Below are positions 42,756 to 54,800 of a stretch of 64,000 nt of DNA, one piece after another. Location: positions 192,369 to 256,368 of the forward strand of contig JADHMQ010000001.1 of assembly GCA_016779935.1 (NCBI GenBank), read 5' to 3'. Under the pieces are notes generated by a model. The model worked only from the letters and a program-made list of their open reading frames with translations, ran no database searches and was not told where the DNA came from. Both the position numbers and the translations under genes were made by a program. Origin of the DNA: Flavobacteriales bacterium (lineage in GTDB: Bacteria; Bacteroidota; Bacteroidia; Flavobacteriales; UBA7312). Numbering within the stretch: position 1 is the stretch's first letter; the number at the start of each line of letters is the position of its first letter.

Positions 42756-44255
42756 ATGGTAATGAAAGTTTTTCGATGTTTTATATTAACCTTGCTTGTT
42801 TGCAACTCCTTTGTAGTTTTTGCTCAAGACCCTAATCCACCCTTAATTACTAGAATTAGTGTTAACCCCGTAAGTGAACAAGTGGATATTTATTGGGTTA
42901 ATAATTCTAACCAGGTTACAGGTTACATCATTTATTTTGAAGATATCTCTGGATTATGGATACCGCTTGATACCGTCTTAGGTCTAACAAATACCAACTA
43001 TACCACTACCAATGCAAACCCACAAAATAAAATCGAAACCTTTAGTGTAGTTGCATTTGACGCAATGGGAAACAATAGTATTAGAAGCACTGCCCATTCA
43101 ACCATTTTTGTAAACAATTCTTATGAAGAATGCGATACCTCTGTTTTTTTAGATTGGAACCCTTATCTCAATATGGTAGGAATGGAAGCTTATCAGCTTA
43201 AAATTATTAGAGAAGATTTGACAAGCGGGACGATTTTTCCTGAAGAAACATTAGATTTAGAAAAAGAAGATACTTCTATTTTTTTAGCTGTGGATTATTC
43301 AAGTAAGTACACAATGTGGTTAGAAGCAACAAGTACAGCATCTTATGTGTCAAAATCAAATAGAATATCATTTACATCTACAGATATAGACATTCCAACC
43401 TTCAGCTACGTTAACAGGGTAACGGTGGAGGGAGAAACTAATATTAAGGTTACAGCATTATCTAACTCTGTTGACCTAAGCCATTTTAATATTTATCGAT
43501 CGTTTACAGCAGATGGATTTCAGTTTTTTTCAGGAAAAGCAGAATTATCGCCTAATGGATACTTATTTACAGATGATTTGGTTTTACCTTACAGAAACTT
43601 ATATTATTACAGAGCTAAGCCAGTAGATATTTGTGGTAAAGAATACGATTTAACGACTCTAACTAATCTAAGCGATACCTCAATCGTACATAACCTGAAG
43701 CTCGACCCTCAGAGTATTAATAAAGAAAGTATTTCAGTAATTACTGGAGAGTATGATGGTTTTATCAGTGCATCACATTTAGAAATATGGAAAGAGGTCA
43801 ATGGCGAGCGAACGTTTTTACAAAACGTGTACACTTTTACACCTTATGACATTTCCATTGAAAACGATTTTGGCAAAGTGTGTATCTATCAAATTTCTAC
43901 AGAAGATGACTTTAATGAATTAGGAAGGAAAGACACTGTTTTTTCAAACCAAGTTTGTATTTCTAAATCCCCTTTACTGTACATACCAAAAGCCTTTACA
44001 CCAGATAATGGTGATATTAAAAATGACGTTTGGAACATTACAGTCAATCAGTCAGAATCCATAGACTCTTACAAATTACAAGTCTTTTCTAGATGGGGGC
44101 AATTGGTATTTGAAACCAATTCATTGCAAGAGGGTTGGGATGGAACATTTGCAAATAATATTGCGGCAAACGGCATGTATATATTTGATATTCAAATCCA
44201 ATTTGCACAAGGGCAAACCCTAAGAGAAACAGGGCGTATAGTTTTACTAAGATAA
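42756..44255 (+). CDS. Type IX secretion substrate with gliding-motility C-terminal domain (about 500 residues)
   Basis: A signal peptide (MKVFRCFILTLLVCNSFVVFAQ from an ATG at 42762) is followed by fibronectin-III-like beta domains (VDIYWVNNSNQVTGYIIYF and later repeats). The gliding-motility C-terminal domain closes it: IPKAFTPDNG, FSRWGQLVFET, GWDGTFANN, NGMYIFDIQ and a final GRIVLLR. It is expected to be carried over the outer membrane by the type IX system and anchored at the surface. The start may be 42756 or 42762; a TTG at 42753 is less likely. It is close behind the nitronate monooxygenase gene. Confidence 0.85.
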   Translation: MVMKVFRCFILTLLVCNSFVVFAQDPNPPLITRISVNPVSEQVDIYWVNNSNQVTGYIIYFEDISGLWIPLDTVLGLTNTNYTTTNANPQNKIETFSVVAFDAMGNNSIRSTAHSTIFVNNSYEECDTSVFLDWNPYLNMVGMEAYQLKIIREDLTSGTIFPEETLDLEKEDTSIFLAVDYSSKYTMWLEATSTASYVSKSNRISFTSTDIDIPTFSYVNRVTVEGETNIKVTALSNSVDLSHFNIYRSFTADGFQFFSGKAELSPNGYLFTDDLVLPYRNLYYYRAKPVDICGKEYDLTTLTNLSDTSIVHNLKLDPQSINKESISVITGEYDGFISASHLEIWKEVNGERTFLQNVYTFTPYDISIENDFGKVCIYQISTEDDFNELGRKDTVFSNQVCISKSPLLYIPKAFTPDNGDIKNDVWNITVNQSESIDSYKLQVFSRWGQLVFETNSLQEGWDGTFANNIAANGMYIFDIQIQFAQGQTLRETGRIVLLR

Positions 44256-44276
44256 TCCTAGTTTAAATATTATTGA

Positions 44277-45782
<1,506 letters not shown>

Positions 45783-45815
45783 TAACTAAAAAACTAATTA
45801 TTAAATCTTAGAAAA

Positions 45816-47918
45816 ATGAACAGAATTTTAATTTTACTTGCCCTTGCATTTTCCTTCTCAACAGTGAATTATGCTACAGCTAGTAACCCAGGTGATGACA
45901 AGTCCGATGATGTTGTAATGTCAGTAGGACCAGAAAATGTACCTTTGGGTGAATTTGAAACTATTTTCAGAAAGAATAATACTGAAAATGAAGTCAACCA
46001 AGAATATTTAGATGAATATGCTGATTTATTCATTGACTTTAAAAGAAAGGTATTATATGCACAAGAAAATCAGATGGATACTTCAGCTAGCTTCAAAAAA
46101 GAATTAGCTGGATATAGAACTCAATTATCTAGACCATACCTCACCGATCAAGCAGCTGAAGATGAGCTCATCGAAGAAGCCTATGAAAGGATGAAATATG
46201 AGCTTAGAGCTAGTCACATTTTGTTAAATGTTGCTGAAAACGCTTCACCAGAAGATACTCTTAAAGCTTACAATGAGATTAAAAACCTCAGAAGCCGTAT
46301 CCTAAAAGGAGAAGACTTTGCTTCAATTGCAAAATCATTCTCAAATGACCCTTCAGCTAAAACAAATGGTGGAGATTTAGGGTATTTTTCAGCCTTTAGA
46401 ATGGTTTATCCATTTGAGACAGCAGCTTACAATACAGCAGTGGGTGATTTATCACAACCATTTAGAACTCAATTTGGCTATCATATATTAAAAGTAGTTG
46501 ATAAACGTCCTAACAGAGGTGAGGTTAAAGTTGCTCACATTATGATTGAAGAAAGAGACGATGCAACTCAAGAAGAAATACAAGGAAATCAAGAAAAACT
46601 AAGACAATTATTAGAATCTTTAGAAAACGGAAGTTCTTTTGAAGAGATGGCTAAGTTTTCTGATGATAAAAGCTCAGCATCTAAAAGAGGTGAATTACCA
46701 TGGTTTGGTGCTGGTCAAATGGTGCCAGAGTTTGAAAATGCTGCATTTAATTTGCAAAATACTGGAGATATCTCTAAGCCTGTGAAGTCTATGTACGGAT
46801 GGCACGTTATTAAGTTGTTAGATAAGAGACCTATTCCGTCATTTGAAGACTCTAAAGCTGAAATCCAGAGAAATTTAAAACGTGATACAAGAAGTAACAG
46901 AGGTGTTGAATCTTTAGTTGCTAAAATTAAAGAAGAGTATAATTTTACTGAAGTTAGAGGAATCAGCTCTAGAACATCAAGCAATCATGATTTTTATATC
47001 ACAAGATTGAATTTACTAACATTAGACTACGGTGGAAAAGGGGCTTCAAATCTTGATCCATTTTGCAAAATTAACTACAAAAACTGGGATAGAGACTTTT
47101 ACAAAACTCAGGGCAGAACAATGTTTACACTTGATGGTATTGAATACACTCAAGATGACTTTGCTGACTATTTAGCTGAGAATAAAATTACTACTGATTC
47201 AGCTAACACCTGCCCAATGGTGAAAAAGCGTTACGACGAATGGGTAACAAAAACGTGTTTGGATTATGAAGATTCTCAATTAGAAAACAAATACCCAGAG
47301 TTCAAAGCTCTAATGAAAGAATACCACGATGGTATTATGTTATTTGATTTAATGGATCAGAAAGTATGGTCTAAAGCCATTAATGATTCAGCAGGCCTTA
47401 TGAATTACTACAACCTAACAAAGGAAAATTACCGTTGGGATGAAAGAGCGATAACTAAAGTATATACTTCAAAAGATGAGGCTACTGCAAATAGAGTACG
47501 TACCCTAATCAATAATCGCTACAATTCTAAAGTTCTTAATTCTGAAGAAATTTCATATTTAAGACTAGGTAAAGGAGAGTTTTTCTTGAGTGATGATAGA
47601 ATTCTTTCGTTGATGAATCGTTACGAGTCTAACAGACTTAAAATTTCATCTAGAAACTTTCAAAAAGAAGAAAGTACAGTAGTAGATAACCATTGGTTCA
47701 ATGGCTTAACTGCTAATGAGAGTAACCTTGACGGATCAGTATTCTTTGCAGATGTCAAAGAAGTTAAAAATGGTGGTTTAAAAACCTTTGAAGAGGCTAG
47801 AGGCGAGGTGATAACCAATTATCAAAATTATTTAGAGGCAATTTGGAAACTTGAATTGGAAGAAAAGTACCCAGCTTCAGTTAACAAAGACGTATTGTAC
47901 TCTATAATAGAGAAGTAA
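45816..47918 (+). CDS. Periplasmic parvulin-type peptidyl-prolyl isomerase (700 residues)
   Basis: A signal peptide (about 1-22) is followed by a SurA-like N-terminal chaperone region (VPLGEFETIFRKNN, ADLFIDFKRKVLYA). Two parvulin domains are seen: one at about 128-228 (LRASHILLNVAENAS...FGYHILKVVDKR) and one at about 236-337 (VAHIMIEERDDA...YGWHVIKLLDKR). A long C-terminal extension (about 340-700) has no motif I know. It should assist folding of outer-membrane proteins. It is the first of three consecutive SurA-like genes followed by moxR, a block known in Bacteroidota. Confidence 0.9.
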   Translation: MNRILILLALAFSFSTVNYATASNPGDDKSDDVVMSVGPENVPLGEFETIFRKNNTENEVNQEYLDEYADLFIDFKRKVLYAQENQMDTSASFKKELAGYRTQLSRPYLTDQAAEDELIEEAYERMKYELRASHILLNVAENASPEDTLKAYNEIKNLRSRILKGEDFASIAKSFSNDPSAKTNGGDLGYFSAFRMVYPFETAAYNTAVGDLSQPFRTQFGYHILKVVDKRPNRGEVKVAHIMIEERDDATQEEIQGNQEKLRQLLESLENGSSFEEMAKFSDDKSSASKRGELPWFGAGQMVPEFENAAFNLQNTGDISKPVKSMYGWHVIKLLDKRPIPSFEDSKAEIQRNLKRDTRSNRGVESLVAKIKEEYNFTEVRGISSRTSSNHDFYITRLNLLTLDYGGKGASNLDPFCKINYKNWDRDFYKTQGRTMFTLDGIEYTQDDFADYLAENKITTDSANTCPMVKKRYDEWVTKTCLDYEDSQLENKYPEFKALMKEYHDGIMLFDLMDQKVWSKAINDSAGLMNYYNLTKENYRWDERAITKVYTSKDEATANRVRTLINNRYNSKVLNSEEISYLRLGKGEFFLSDDRILSLMNRYESNRLKISSRNFQKEESTVVDNHWFNGLTANESNLDGSVFFADVKEVKNGGLKTFEEARGEVITNYQNYLEAIWKLELEEKYPASVNKDVLYSIIEK

Positions 47919-47935
47919 TAATTAGTATTTAAATT

Positions 47936-48781
47936 ATGGGAAAAAAGGCTTTAGTATTCATTTTATGTTTAGGTCTTTTTTCCTGTGATTTTTTTAAAGA
48001 CGAATCAGAAATATTTCTTGTAGAGGTTTACGGCAATGAACTATTCTACAAAGATATTGAGCATTTAGTTACACCAGGACTAAATGAAACAGATAGTCTT
48101 AACCTTATCAACAATCTTCGTGAAAAGTGGGTGAAAGAACAATTGCTATTGCAAAAGGCAAGACTTAACTTACCCCTTATTCAACAAAACGTTACGGCAC
48201 AAGTTGAGAGTTACGAAAATGCACTTCTCATATATTCTTACCAACAAGAACTACTTAACCAAAAACTAGATTCAGTAATTTCAAAGGAAGAAATTCAAAA
48301 GTTTTATTCAGAAAATAAAAATAATTTTCTTCTCAAAGACGATGTTGTTACTGTAAATTATATAAAGTTAAAACGAGAAGTTCCTTATTTGTGGAAGGTA
48401 AAGTCTTTATACAAAAATAATGACGAGGACAGCAAGGTAAGTTTAGAAGATTATTGTTACCAATTTGCACAAGATTACTTTATTGAAGATAATTGGCAAT
48501 ACGTAAAAGATGTTTTTTTAAGTTTACCAAATAATGAATCTTCAAAAAGGTATCCTCTGAGAAAAGGAAAATCTCTAGAATTTACAGACGAAGAGTTTCA
48601 TTATTTTTTATATGTTAAAGAATATAAAGCGAAGGGTAGCGTTTCTCCATTGAGTATGATTGAAAATCAAATTCGTTCAATTATACTTAACAGAAGAAAA
48701 ATTAGTTTTCTTGAAGAAACCGAAATGAAACTGTATAAGACAGCATTATCAAAAAATCACATTCGATATGAAAAGAAATAG
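47936..48781 (+). CDS. SurA-like lipoprotein without a recognisable parvulin domain
   Basis: 281 residues. A lipoprotein signal ends LGLFSC (Cys17). The next part (EVYGNELFYKDIEHLV, LREKWVKEQLLLQKARL) and a segment KEEIQKFYSENKNNFLL resemble the N-terminal chaperone helices of SurA/PrsA-type proteins. No second half of a parvulin domain is visible; VVTVNYIKLKREVP may be its remnant. It lies between two parvulin proteins and overlaps the next gene by 14 bases. A holding chaperone role in outer-membrane protein folding is inferred. Confidence 0.75.
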   Translation: MGKKALVFILCLGLFSCDFFKDESEIFLVEVYGNELFYKDIEHLVTPGLNETDSLNLINNLREKWVKEQLLLQKARLNLPLIQQNVTAQVESYENALLIYSYQQELLNQKLDSVISKEEIQKFYSENKNNFLLKDDVVTVNYIKLKREVPYLWKVKSLYKNNDEDSKVSLEDYCYQFAQDYFIEDNWQYVKDVFLSLPNNESSKRYPLRKGKSLEFTDEEFHYFLYVKEYKAKGSVSPLSMIENQIRSIILNRRKISFLEETEMKLYKTALSKNHIRYEKK

Positions 48782-50093
48782 CATTTTAATTGCTTTATGT
48801 CTACTAAGTTTTTTGGGAAATTCTCAAAATTCTGTTGAAGGTATTGTAGCTGTAGTAGGAAATAAAGTTATTCTTAAATCTGCTGTTGAAACCCAATACT
48901 TGCAAATGCGTCAGAGTGCTGTAGTAGGAGAAGAAGCTAAGTGCCAGATACTCGATGAAATGATGTTTCAAAAACTCTTATCTCACCATGCAGAAGTAGA
49001 TAGTTTAGAAGTTTCGGAAGATGAAGTTGACAAAGCCATTGAGCAGCGAATAGACTTTTTTGTTAGCCAAATAGGATCTATTCAAAAATTAGAAGCATAT
49101 TTTGGTAAAACCATTTCTGAACTTAGAGAAGAGTTTCAGACACTATTCAGAGAGCAAATCTTAGGACAACGTATGGAAAGTAAGGTTACATCAGGAGTTA
49201 AAGCTACACCAAAGGATGTTTTGCAATTCTACAATAGAATTCCTGAAGATAGTTTACCTATTTTCCCTGAAGAAATTTACCTATCTCAATTAGTTGTTTT
49301 TCCAAAAGTAGATACTAAAGAAAGAGAACGTATTACCAATAAATTAAACGGATTTAAACAACGTATTAAAGACGGTGAAGATTTTGCCTTTTTAGCCTCT
49401 TTATACTCTGATGATCCTGGCTCTGCAAAGTTAGGTGGCGACTTAGGTTTTGTGAAAAAAGGAAAGCTTGTACCAAAGTTCGAATCAGTAGCTTTTAGAC
49501 TGCAAGAAGATGAACTTTCAGAAATCGTTGAAACTAAGTTTGGTTTCCACCTAATCCAAATGGTAAAAAGGAGAGGAGAGCAGTTTAAGATAAGACACAT
49601 CCTCATTAAGCCAAAAATTAGTACACAAGCTATTATAAATGCCAAATCAACACTCGATAGCTTAATAAATTTAATGGATTCTGATACTTTGAGTTTTGAG
49701 CAATTAGCTGTAAGGTACTCAGAAGATGAATCTAAAAATAATGGAGGAGTCATGGTAAATCCACAAACAGGTTCTTCCTCTTTTGTTTTAAAAGAATTAG
49801 ACGCCTCAGTATCATCCACTATTGATGGCTTAAGCCAGACAGAGATGTCAAAACCAACCGTTTTTGAAACTTTTGATGGTAGAAAAGCCTGTCGTGTTAT
49901 TCATGTGGATAGAATCATTGAAGAGCATAAAGCTAATTTAAAAGAGGACTACGATAGAATACAATCGGTAGCTTTACAAGAGTTGAAGGCGATAGCCTTA
50001 CAAAATTGGAAAAAAGAAAAAATAGAAGAAACCTATATTGATATCAAAGATGACTTTGATTGTGTATGGAGTGATAATTGGAAAAAGAAGTAA
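48768..50093 (+). CDS. SurA-like periplasmic peptidyl-prolyl isomerase
   Basis: 441 residues with a signal peptide (MKRNSILIALCLLSFLGNSQ), then a SurA N-terminal chaperone domain (VEGIVAVVGNKVILKSAVE; EMMFQKLLSHHAEVDSLEV). Two parvulin domains follow: about 170-270 (PEEIYLSQLVVFPK...KFGFHLIQMVKRRG) and about 273-380 (FKIRHILIKPKIS...GGVMVNPQTG). This is the usual SurA architecture for outer-membrane protein assembly. It overlaps the preceding lipoprotein gene by 14 bases and is followed by moxR after six bases. Confidence 0.93.
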   Translation: MKRNSILIALCLLSFLGNSQNSVEGIVAVVGNKVILKSAVETQYLQMRQSAVVGEEAKCQILDEMMFQKLLSHHAEVDSLEVSEDEVDKAIEQRIDFFVSQIGSIQKLEAYFGKTISELREEFQTLFREQILGQRMESKVTSGVKATPKDVLQFYNRIPEDSLPIFPEEIYLSQLVVFPKVDTKERERITNKLNGFKQRIKDGEDFAFLASLYSDDPGSAKLGGDLGFVKKGKLVPKFESVAFRLQEDELSEIVETKFGFHLIQMVKRRGEQFKIRHILIKPKISTQAIINAKSTLDSLINLMDSDTLSFEQLAVRYSEDESKNNGGVMVNPQTGSSSFVLKELDASVSSTIDGLSQTEMSKPTVFETFDGRKACRVIHVDRIIEEHKANLKEDYDRIQSVALQELKAIALQNWKKEKIEETYIDIKDDFDCVWSDNWKKK

Positions 50094-50099
50094 GAGAAG

Positions 50100-51053
50100 A
50101 TGTCAGAAGTGCAAGAGTTAGATAATTTTAAGAAGTCATATGAAGATTTTAGAGCTGAAATAGCCAAAGTCATTATAGGTCAGGATGAAGTTGTTAAAAA
50201 CGTATTAATTTCCATTTTTAGTCAAGGACATTGTTTACTAGTAGGAGTGCCTGGATTGGCAAAAACACTACTCGTTCAAACGATTGCTCAATCCTTAGGA
50301 TTAGAATTTAATAGAATACAGTTTACTCCAGACCTCATGCCATCTGATATAGTTGGCTCTGAAATTTTGAATGAAAACAGACAGTTTACCTTCAACAAAG
50401 GACCTTTGTTTGCAAATATTGTACTAGCTGATGAGATTAACAGAACGCCTCCAAAAACTCAGGCGGCATTGCTAGAAGCTATGCAAGAACGATCAGTTAC
50501 AGCAGCAGGTACTCGATATGAACTTGCAAAGCCATTCTTTGTATTAGCTACTCAAAACCCAATTGAGCAAGAAGGGACTTACCCATTACCAGAGGCTCAG
50601 TTAGACAGATTTATGTTTAACGTGGTTTTAGATTACCCTTCTTACGAAGAGGAATTAGAAGTTATTAAAAGCACAACCTCTGATAAAGAAGTTAAACTCA
50701 ATAAAGTACTTGATGCTGAGCAAATTCTTAATTATCAGAAGCTTATTCGTAAAATACCAGTTGCCGATAATGTGATGGAGTATGCCGTTAAGTTAGTTGC
50801 TAAAACACGCCCTAACACCGAACATGCTTCGGAAAGAGTAAATAAATTCATTTCTTGGGGAGCTGGACCAAGAGCATCTCAGTTTTTAGTTGTAGGAGCA
50901 AAGTGCCATGCTGCAATTAATGGTAAGTATTCTCCAGATATTGAAGATGTAAAAGCTGTAGCAGAACCTATTTTACGTCATCGTTTGGTAAAAACGTACC
51001 AAGCAGATGCTGAAGGTATTAGTATCGAACAACTCATTCAAGAACTACTGTAA
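50100..51053 (+). CDS. MoxR family AAA+ ATPase
   Basis: 317 residues of the MoxR/RavA group. Walker A is GVPGLAKTLL (about 57-66), Walker B lies in VLADEINRTPPKTQAALLEAMQE, sensor 1 in FVLATQNPIEQEGTYPLPEAQLDRFM and sensor 2 in VAEPILRHRLV. MoxR proteins usually work with VWA-domain partners to assemble or regulate proteins. No Bat operon follows; the nearest VWA-like gene is at 11.9 kb. The start of def overlaps its stop by one base (TAATG). Confidence 0.95.
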   Translation: MSEVQELDNFKKSYEDFRAEIAKVIIGQDEVVKNVLISIFSQGHCLLVGVPGLAKTLLVQTIAQSLGLEFNRIQFTPDLMPSDIVGSEILNENRQFTFNKGPLFANIVLADEINRTPPKTQAALLEAMQERSVTAAGTRYELAKPFFVLATQNPIEQEGTYPLPEAQLDRFMFNVVLDYPSYEEELEVIKSTTSDKEVKLNKVLDAEQILNYQKLIRKIPVADNVMEYAVKLVAKTRPNTEHASERVNKFISWGAGPRASQFLVVGAKCHAAINGKYSPDIEDVKAVAEPILRHRLVKTYQADAEGISIEQLIQELL

Positions 51054-51619
51054 TGATTTTGCCTATTGTAGCTTACGGTGCTACTGTTTTGAAGAAAAAG
51101 GCGGTAGAGATTCCACAGGATTATCCTCAACTGGAAAAGCTAATTGAAGATATGTTCGAAACCATGTATGAAGCCAATGGTGTAGGCTTAGCTGCACCTC
51201 AAATAAATAAAAGCATTCGTTTATTCATCGTTGATGGCAGTCCTTTTGCAGAGGATGAACCTGATATGGAAGACTTCTGCAAGGTATTTATCAACCCAAC
51301 AATTTTGGATGAAGAAGGCGAGGAGTGGAATTTTAACGAAGGTTGTTTATCTATTCCTAACATTCGAGAAGACGTTAGCCGAAAACCTAAAATACGTATT
51401 CAGTATCAAGATGAAGACTTTAATACTTTAGAAGAAGTCTATGAGGGTACTAAAGCACGAATCATACAACATGAGTATGATCATATTGAAGGCGTACTAT
51501 TTACAGATTATCTTAGTGGTATAAAGAAGCGTCTGCTAAAGGGTAAACTCATGGATATCTCTAAAGGAAATATTAAAGTGGATTACCGAATGAAGTTTCC
51601 ACTTAAAAAAGGAAGGTAG
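51053..51619 (+). CDS. def: Peptide deformylase
   Basis: 188 residues. It removes the formyl group from N-terminal methionine. The three active-site motifs are present: GVGLAAPQI, EGCLSIP (metal-binding cysteine) and QHEYDHIEGVLF (HExxH, two metal-binding histidines and catalytic glutamate). The C-terminal basic tail is usual. The start codon overlaps the moxR stop by one base, so it is read from the same transcript as the foldase and moxR genes. Confidence 0.97.
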   Translation: MILPIVAYGATVLKKKAVEIPQDYPQLEKLIEDMFETMYEANGVGLAAPQINKSIRLFIVDGSPFAEDEPDMEDFCKVFINPTILDEEGEEWNFNEGCLSIPNIREDVSRKPKIRIQYQDEDFNTLEEVYEGTKARIIQHEYDHIEGVLFTDYLSGIKKRLLKGKLMDISKGNIKVDYRMKFPLKKGR

Positions 51620-51684
51620 GTTAATCAAGTTTTGACCGTATTATTTCTTTGCTATTATGTTTTGGAATGTCAATCCAAAATATT

Positions 51685-51692
51685 TACATTTG
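51685..51692 (+). promoter_or_regulatory. -7 element TAnnTTTG for tRNA-Arg
   Basis: Reads TACATTTG, 38 bases before the tRNA. TTTG at 51661-51664 with a 20-base spacer fits a -33 element. Confidence 0.68.
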
Positions 51693-51730
51693 CCGACACA
51701 TTTTTTTACTGGTTGAATTCCGTAAAAATT

Positions 51731-51804
51731 GGTCGAGTAGCTCAGCTGGATAGAGCATCTGCCTTCTAAGCAGACGGTCACAGGTTCGAATCCTGTCTCG
51801 ATCA
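51731..51804 (+). tRNA. tRNA-Arg (anticodon TCT)
   Basis: A 74-nt tRNA with D arm GCTCAGCTGGATAGAGC, anticodon stem CTGC / GCAG with loop CTTCTAA (TCT), and T arm ACAGG TTCGAAT CCTGT. Acceptor GGTCGAG pairs with CTCGATC. CCA is not encoded. Confidence 0.96.
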
Positions 51805-51815
51805 CATTGATTATG

Positions 51816-51850
51816 CCCTTTTTCTCTTTCAGAGATTAAGGGTTTTTTTT
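51816..51850 (+). terminator. Intrinsic terminator after tRNA-Arg
   Basis: CCCTT / AAGGG outer stem and TCTCT / AGAGA inner stem with a TT/TT internal mismatch, followed by eight T. Confidence 0.75.
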
Positions 51851-51857
51851 AATCCAA

Positions 51858-54800
51858 TTAACGCAATAAATGTATTTCACCGTCAAAGAAGTGCTTTTTA
51901 CCAATAAGGTCAATTACTTCAACTCTGTAAGAATAAACACCATTCATACATTCCGTACCTTTTTGGGTTTTTCCATTCCAAGACTCATTAATATCATTAC
52001 TAGTGTATATAAGTTCTCCCCATCGGCTAAATATTCTAATAAAGAATTCACTTATTCCAAAGCCTTTACATAAAAAGACGTCATTTACATCATCATAATC
52101 AGGAGTAAAGGCAGTAGGGATGAATAATTCAAATTCAGGATTAATGATAACTTCATTTCTCATACTGTCCATACATCCGAATTCATTTTCGACTAACATA
52201 AGTATATCAAAAGTGCCAATATCGTTATACAGATGTGATGGATTACAGTCCGTATCAGAATAAGTGCTATCGCCAAACCACCACTGACAATAACTGACAT
52301 TTGAAGTGAAATTATTCATTTGAATCTGTGGACTAAGAATAGACGTTTCTCTGGGATAAACGGTAAAGCTAGCCAAAGGATTTTCCCTCACATATACATT
52401 GATTTCATCTGAAGAATTACCCAAACAGTAGTTGTCAGCATAATTTACAACTTTGTAATGTCCTACTTCACTTATAATAAAAGTGTCAATAGAGTTGAAT
52501 GAGGTGTAATTCAAAAGAATTTCATTGTCTACCGTTAACTCGTATTTAAAAGGTGCATTTCCATCATTGGACACATAAATCTCCATTGTTGTATCATTCT
52601 CACAAAGGAAATTATCGGTATAAAGATTAGTTACTGGCAATTCTTTGATGCTTATAATTACTGTATCAGTATCGGTACAATCATCTAGTGTAGTTGTGAA
52701 ATAGACTTGAACCTCTCCAAGCTCAATATCGGCTTGGCTATAATCGTAAATAATAGCGTTGGCAGTAGTTAAAAAATCTCCACTTCCGTTAGTTGTCCAT
52801 TCTGGATTAGCAGAGTTATTTGATGACCCATTGAGAAGGACTTCCTCATTCTCACATATTTGAATAAAGTTTGTGCTTAATGTTATTTCTGGGGTTTCCA
52901 GAAAGTTAATGGAAACAGCATCAGTAAATGTACATCCAAACGCATTTGTTTCTGTCCAACTAAAAGTATACAGGCCATAATCAGCTACGCTCACAGTAGT
53001 TTGTGGAGTATTTGTATCAGCAAATACAGCAGATGCATTGCTCCATACTGCTGAAATACCATTGTCTGTTGCAACTAGCTCAGTTTGTTTCCCACAAACA
53101 TCTTGATCGTTACCAGCAAAAGGAGTAGGGTTAGGGTTGACGTTGATGTTAACGGTATCGCTATTAAAGCAATTATCAGTACTTTCTCCAAAAAGAATGT
53201 AAGTATTTAGACCAACTGAAGGAGTAAAGGCTAAATTGTTTTGCACACCGTTATCCCATGAATAATTCATGCCACCACTTCCACTAAGAGTTATACTTTC
53301 GCCAAAACATATAGTTTGATCTTCACCAGCATTAATATTTGGCAAGGGGTGTATGGTTTGAACAGCTGAAGAAAAATCACTCACGCAGTTGTTGATGCTA
53401 GTTTCATTTAGATAAACGGTTGTAGTGCCTAGAAAGTAAGGAATAGCATAGGCATTAGAACTCTGAATAAAATCTGTGAGTGAAGAGTCGGAATACCAGC
53501 TAATCATAGAGCCGCTTTCAGATGGTGTTATAATTATGGGTAAAATACTTTCCCCATCACAGTATTCCGATGGCGACACTATAGGGCTAGCCGGAATAGT
53601 GAATACTTCAACATCTTCTTGACTACTAGTAGAACAGCTTGTTAAAGAGCCTGGAGTAGTGTATTCTATACTATAAAGGCTTCCTTCTGTTACATTGGAT
53701 AGAGCGCCTGTAATAACGTCTATTTCAGCACCATTTGGATTAGAAGAAAATGAAAACTGACCGCCAGATGTTCCAGAAATGATAACAGAATTGTTATCGC
53801 CATAGCAAAAGTCAGTAGTAATAAATGAAGGGTCTTCAAATGCAAGAGCAGTTGTTGACTCTACCGAAATACTAGGACAGTTGCCTGAAGTAGAATATTG
53901 AACATCATAAGTAGTACCAACCGTTGCATTACTAATATTGGCATTAAGTGGATTTATTGTGGCTCCATCACTACTGTTTAATAAGGAAAAATTACCACCT
54001 GTAGTACCATTAATTGTTGCTGTATTTTCAGTATCAATACAGAAATCACTAATGCTAAAAGAGGCATCATCCAAAGCGTTAATAATAACATTAATTGAGT
54101 CTGAAACTACATCGCATTCACCAATTTGACCACTAAGAACATAGGTTCCACTATCAGAAAGACTTAGGACTCCAAATGTGAAATTATTACCTGAAGCTGT
54201 AAAGCCACTAGGTCCATTCCAATTATAATCTGTGTTATTAATAAATTCCCCATTTAAAACCAACACATCGCCTTCACAGTAGGTTTCAGTTGAAGTAGTA
54301 ATTTTATGTTCGAATTTATTGAAATTACTAAAATAGCCGTATCTACTTGATGAATTTCGCCCCATAATTATTCCCACATGGAAAAAAGATGAGTCATTAG
54401 AGATGTTAGAGTTTGTAAGAACATTTACAAATGAAGGTTCAGTTATAGATGCAAATTTCCATTCACCAGATGTGTTAGGAACATCCTCAAAATCAGTATC
54501 CAAAATAATTCCACTTGCCCCATTAAATAAAAAGTCGTCTTCCCCTCCAGATTTAACCAAAATATTCAATTTAAAAAATGGATTGTTGACGGAACGAATA
54601 AAGGAAACGTTTTGTGAACCAGTACAATTAATAGGTGGCAGGATAGCACCACAAACTTCTGAGCCATAGCCAGTCATGTGCAGAGCAACTACAGGTTTAG
54701 TACTCGTAAAATATATGCATGGATCAAATAAATCCATTTGATATGTTTCGCTGGTATTAATGTTAGCAACAACCGCTCCATTTACTAATATATCTGTATT

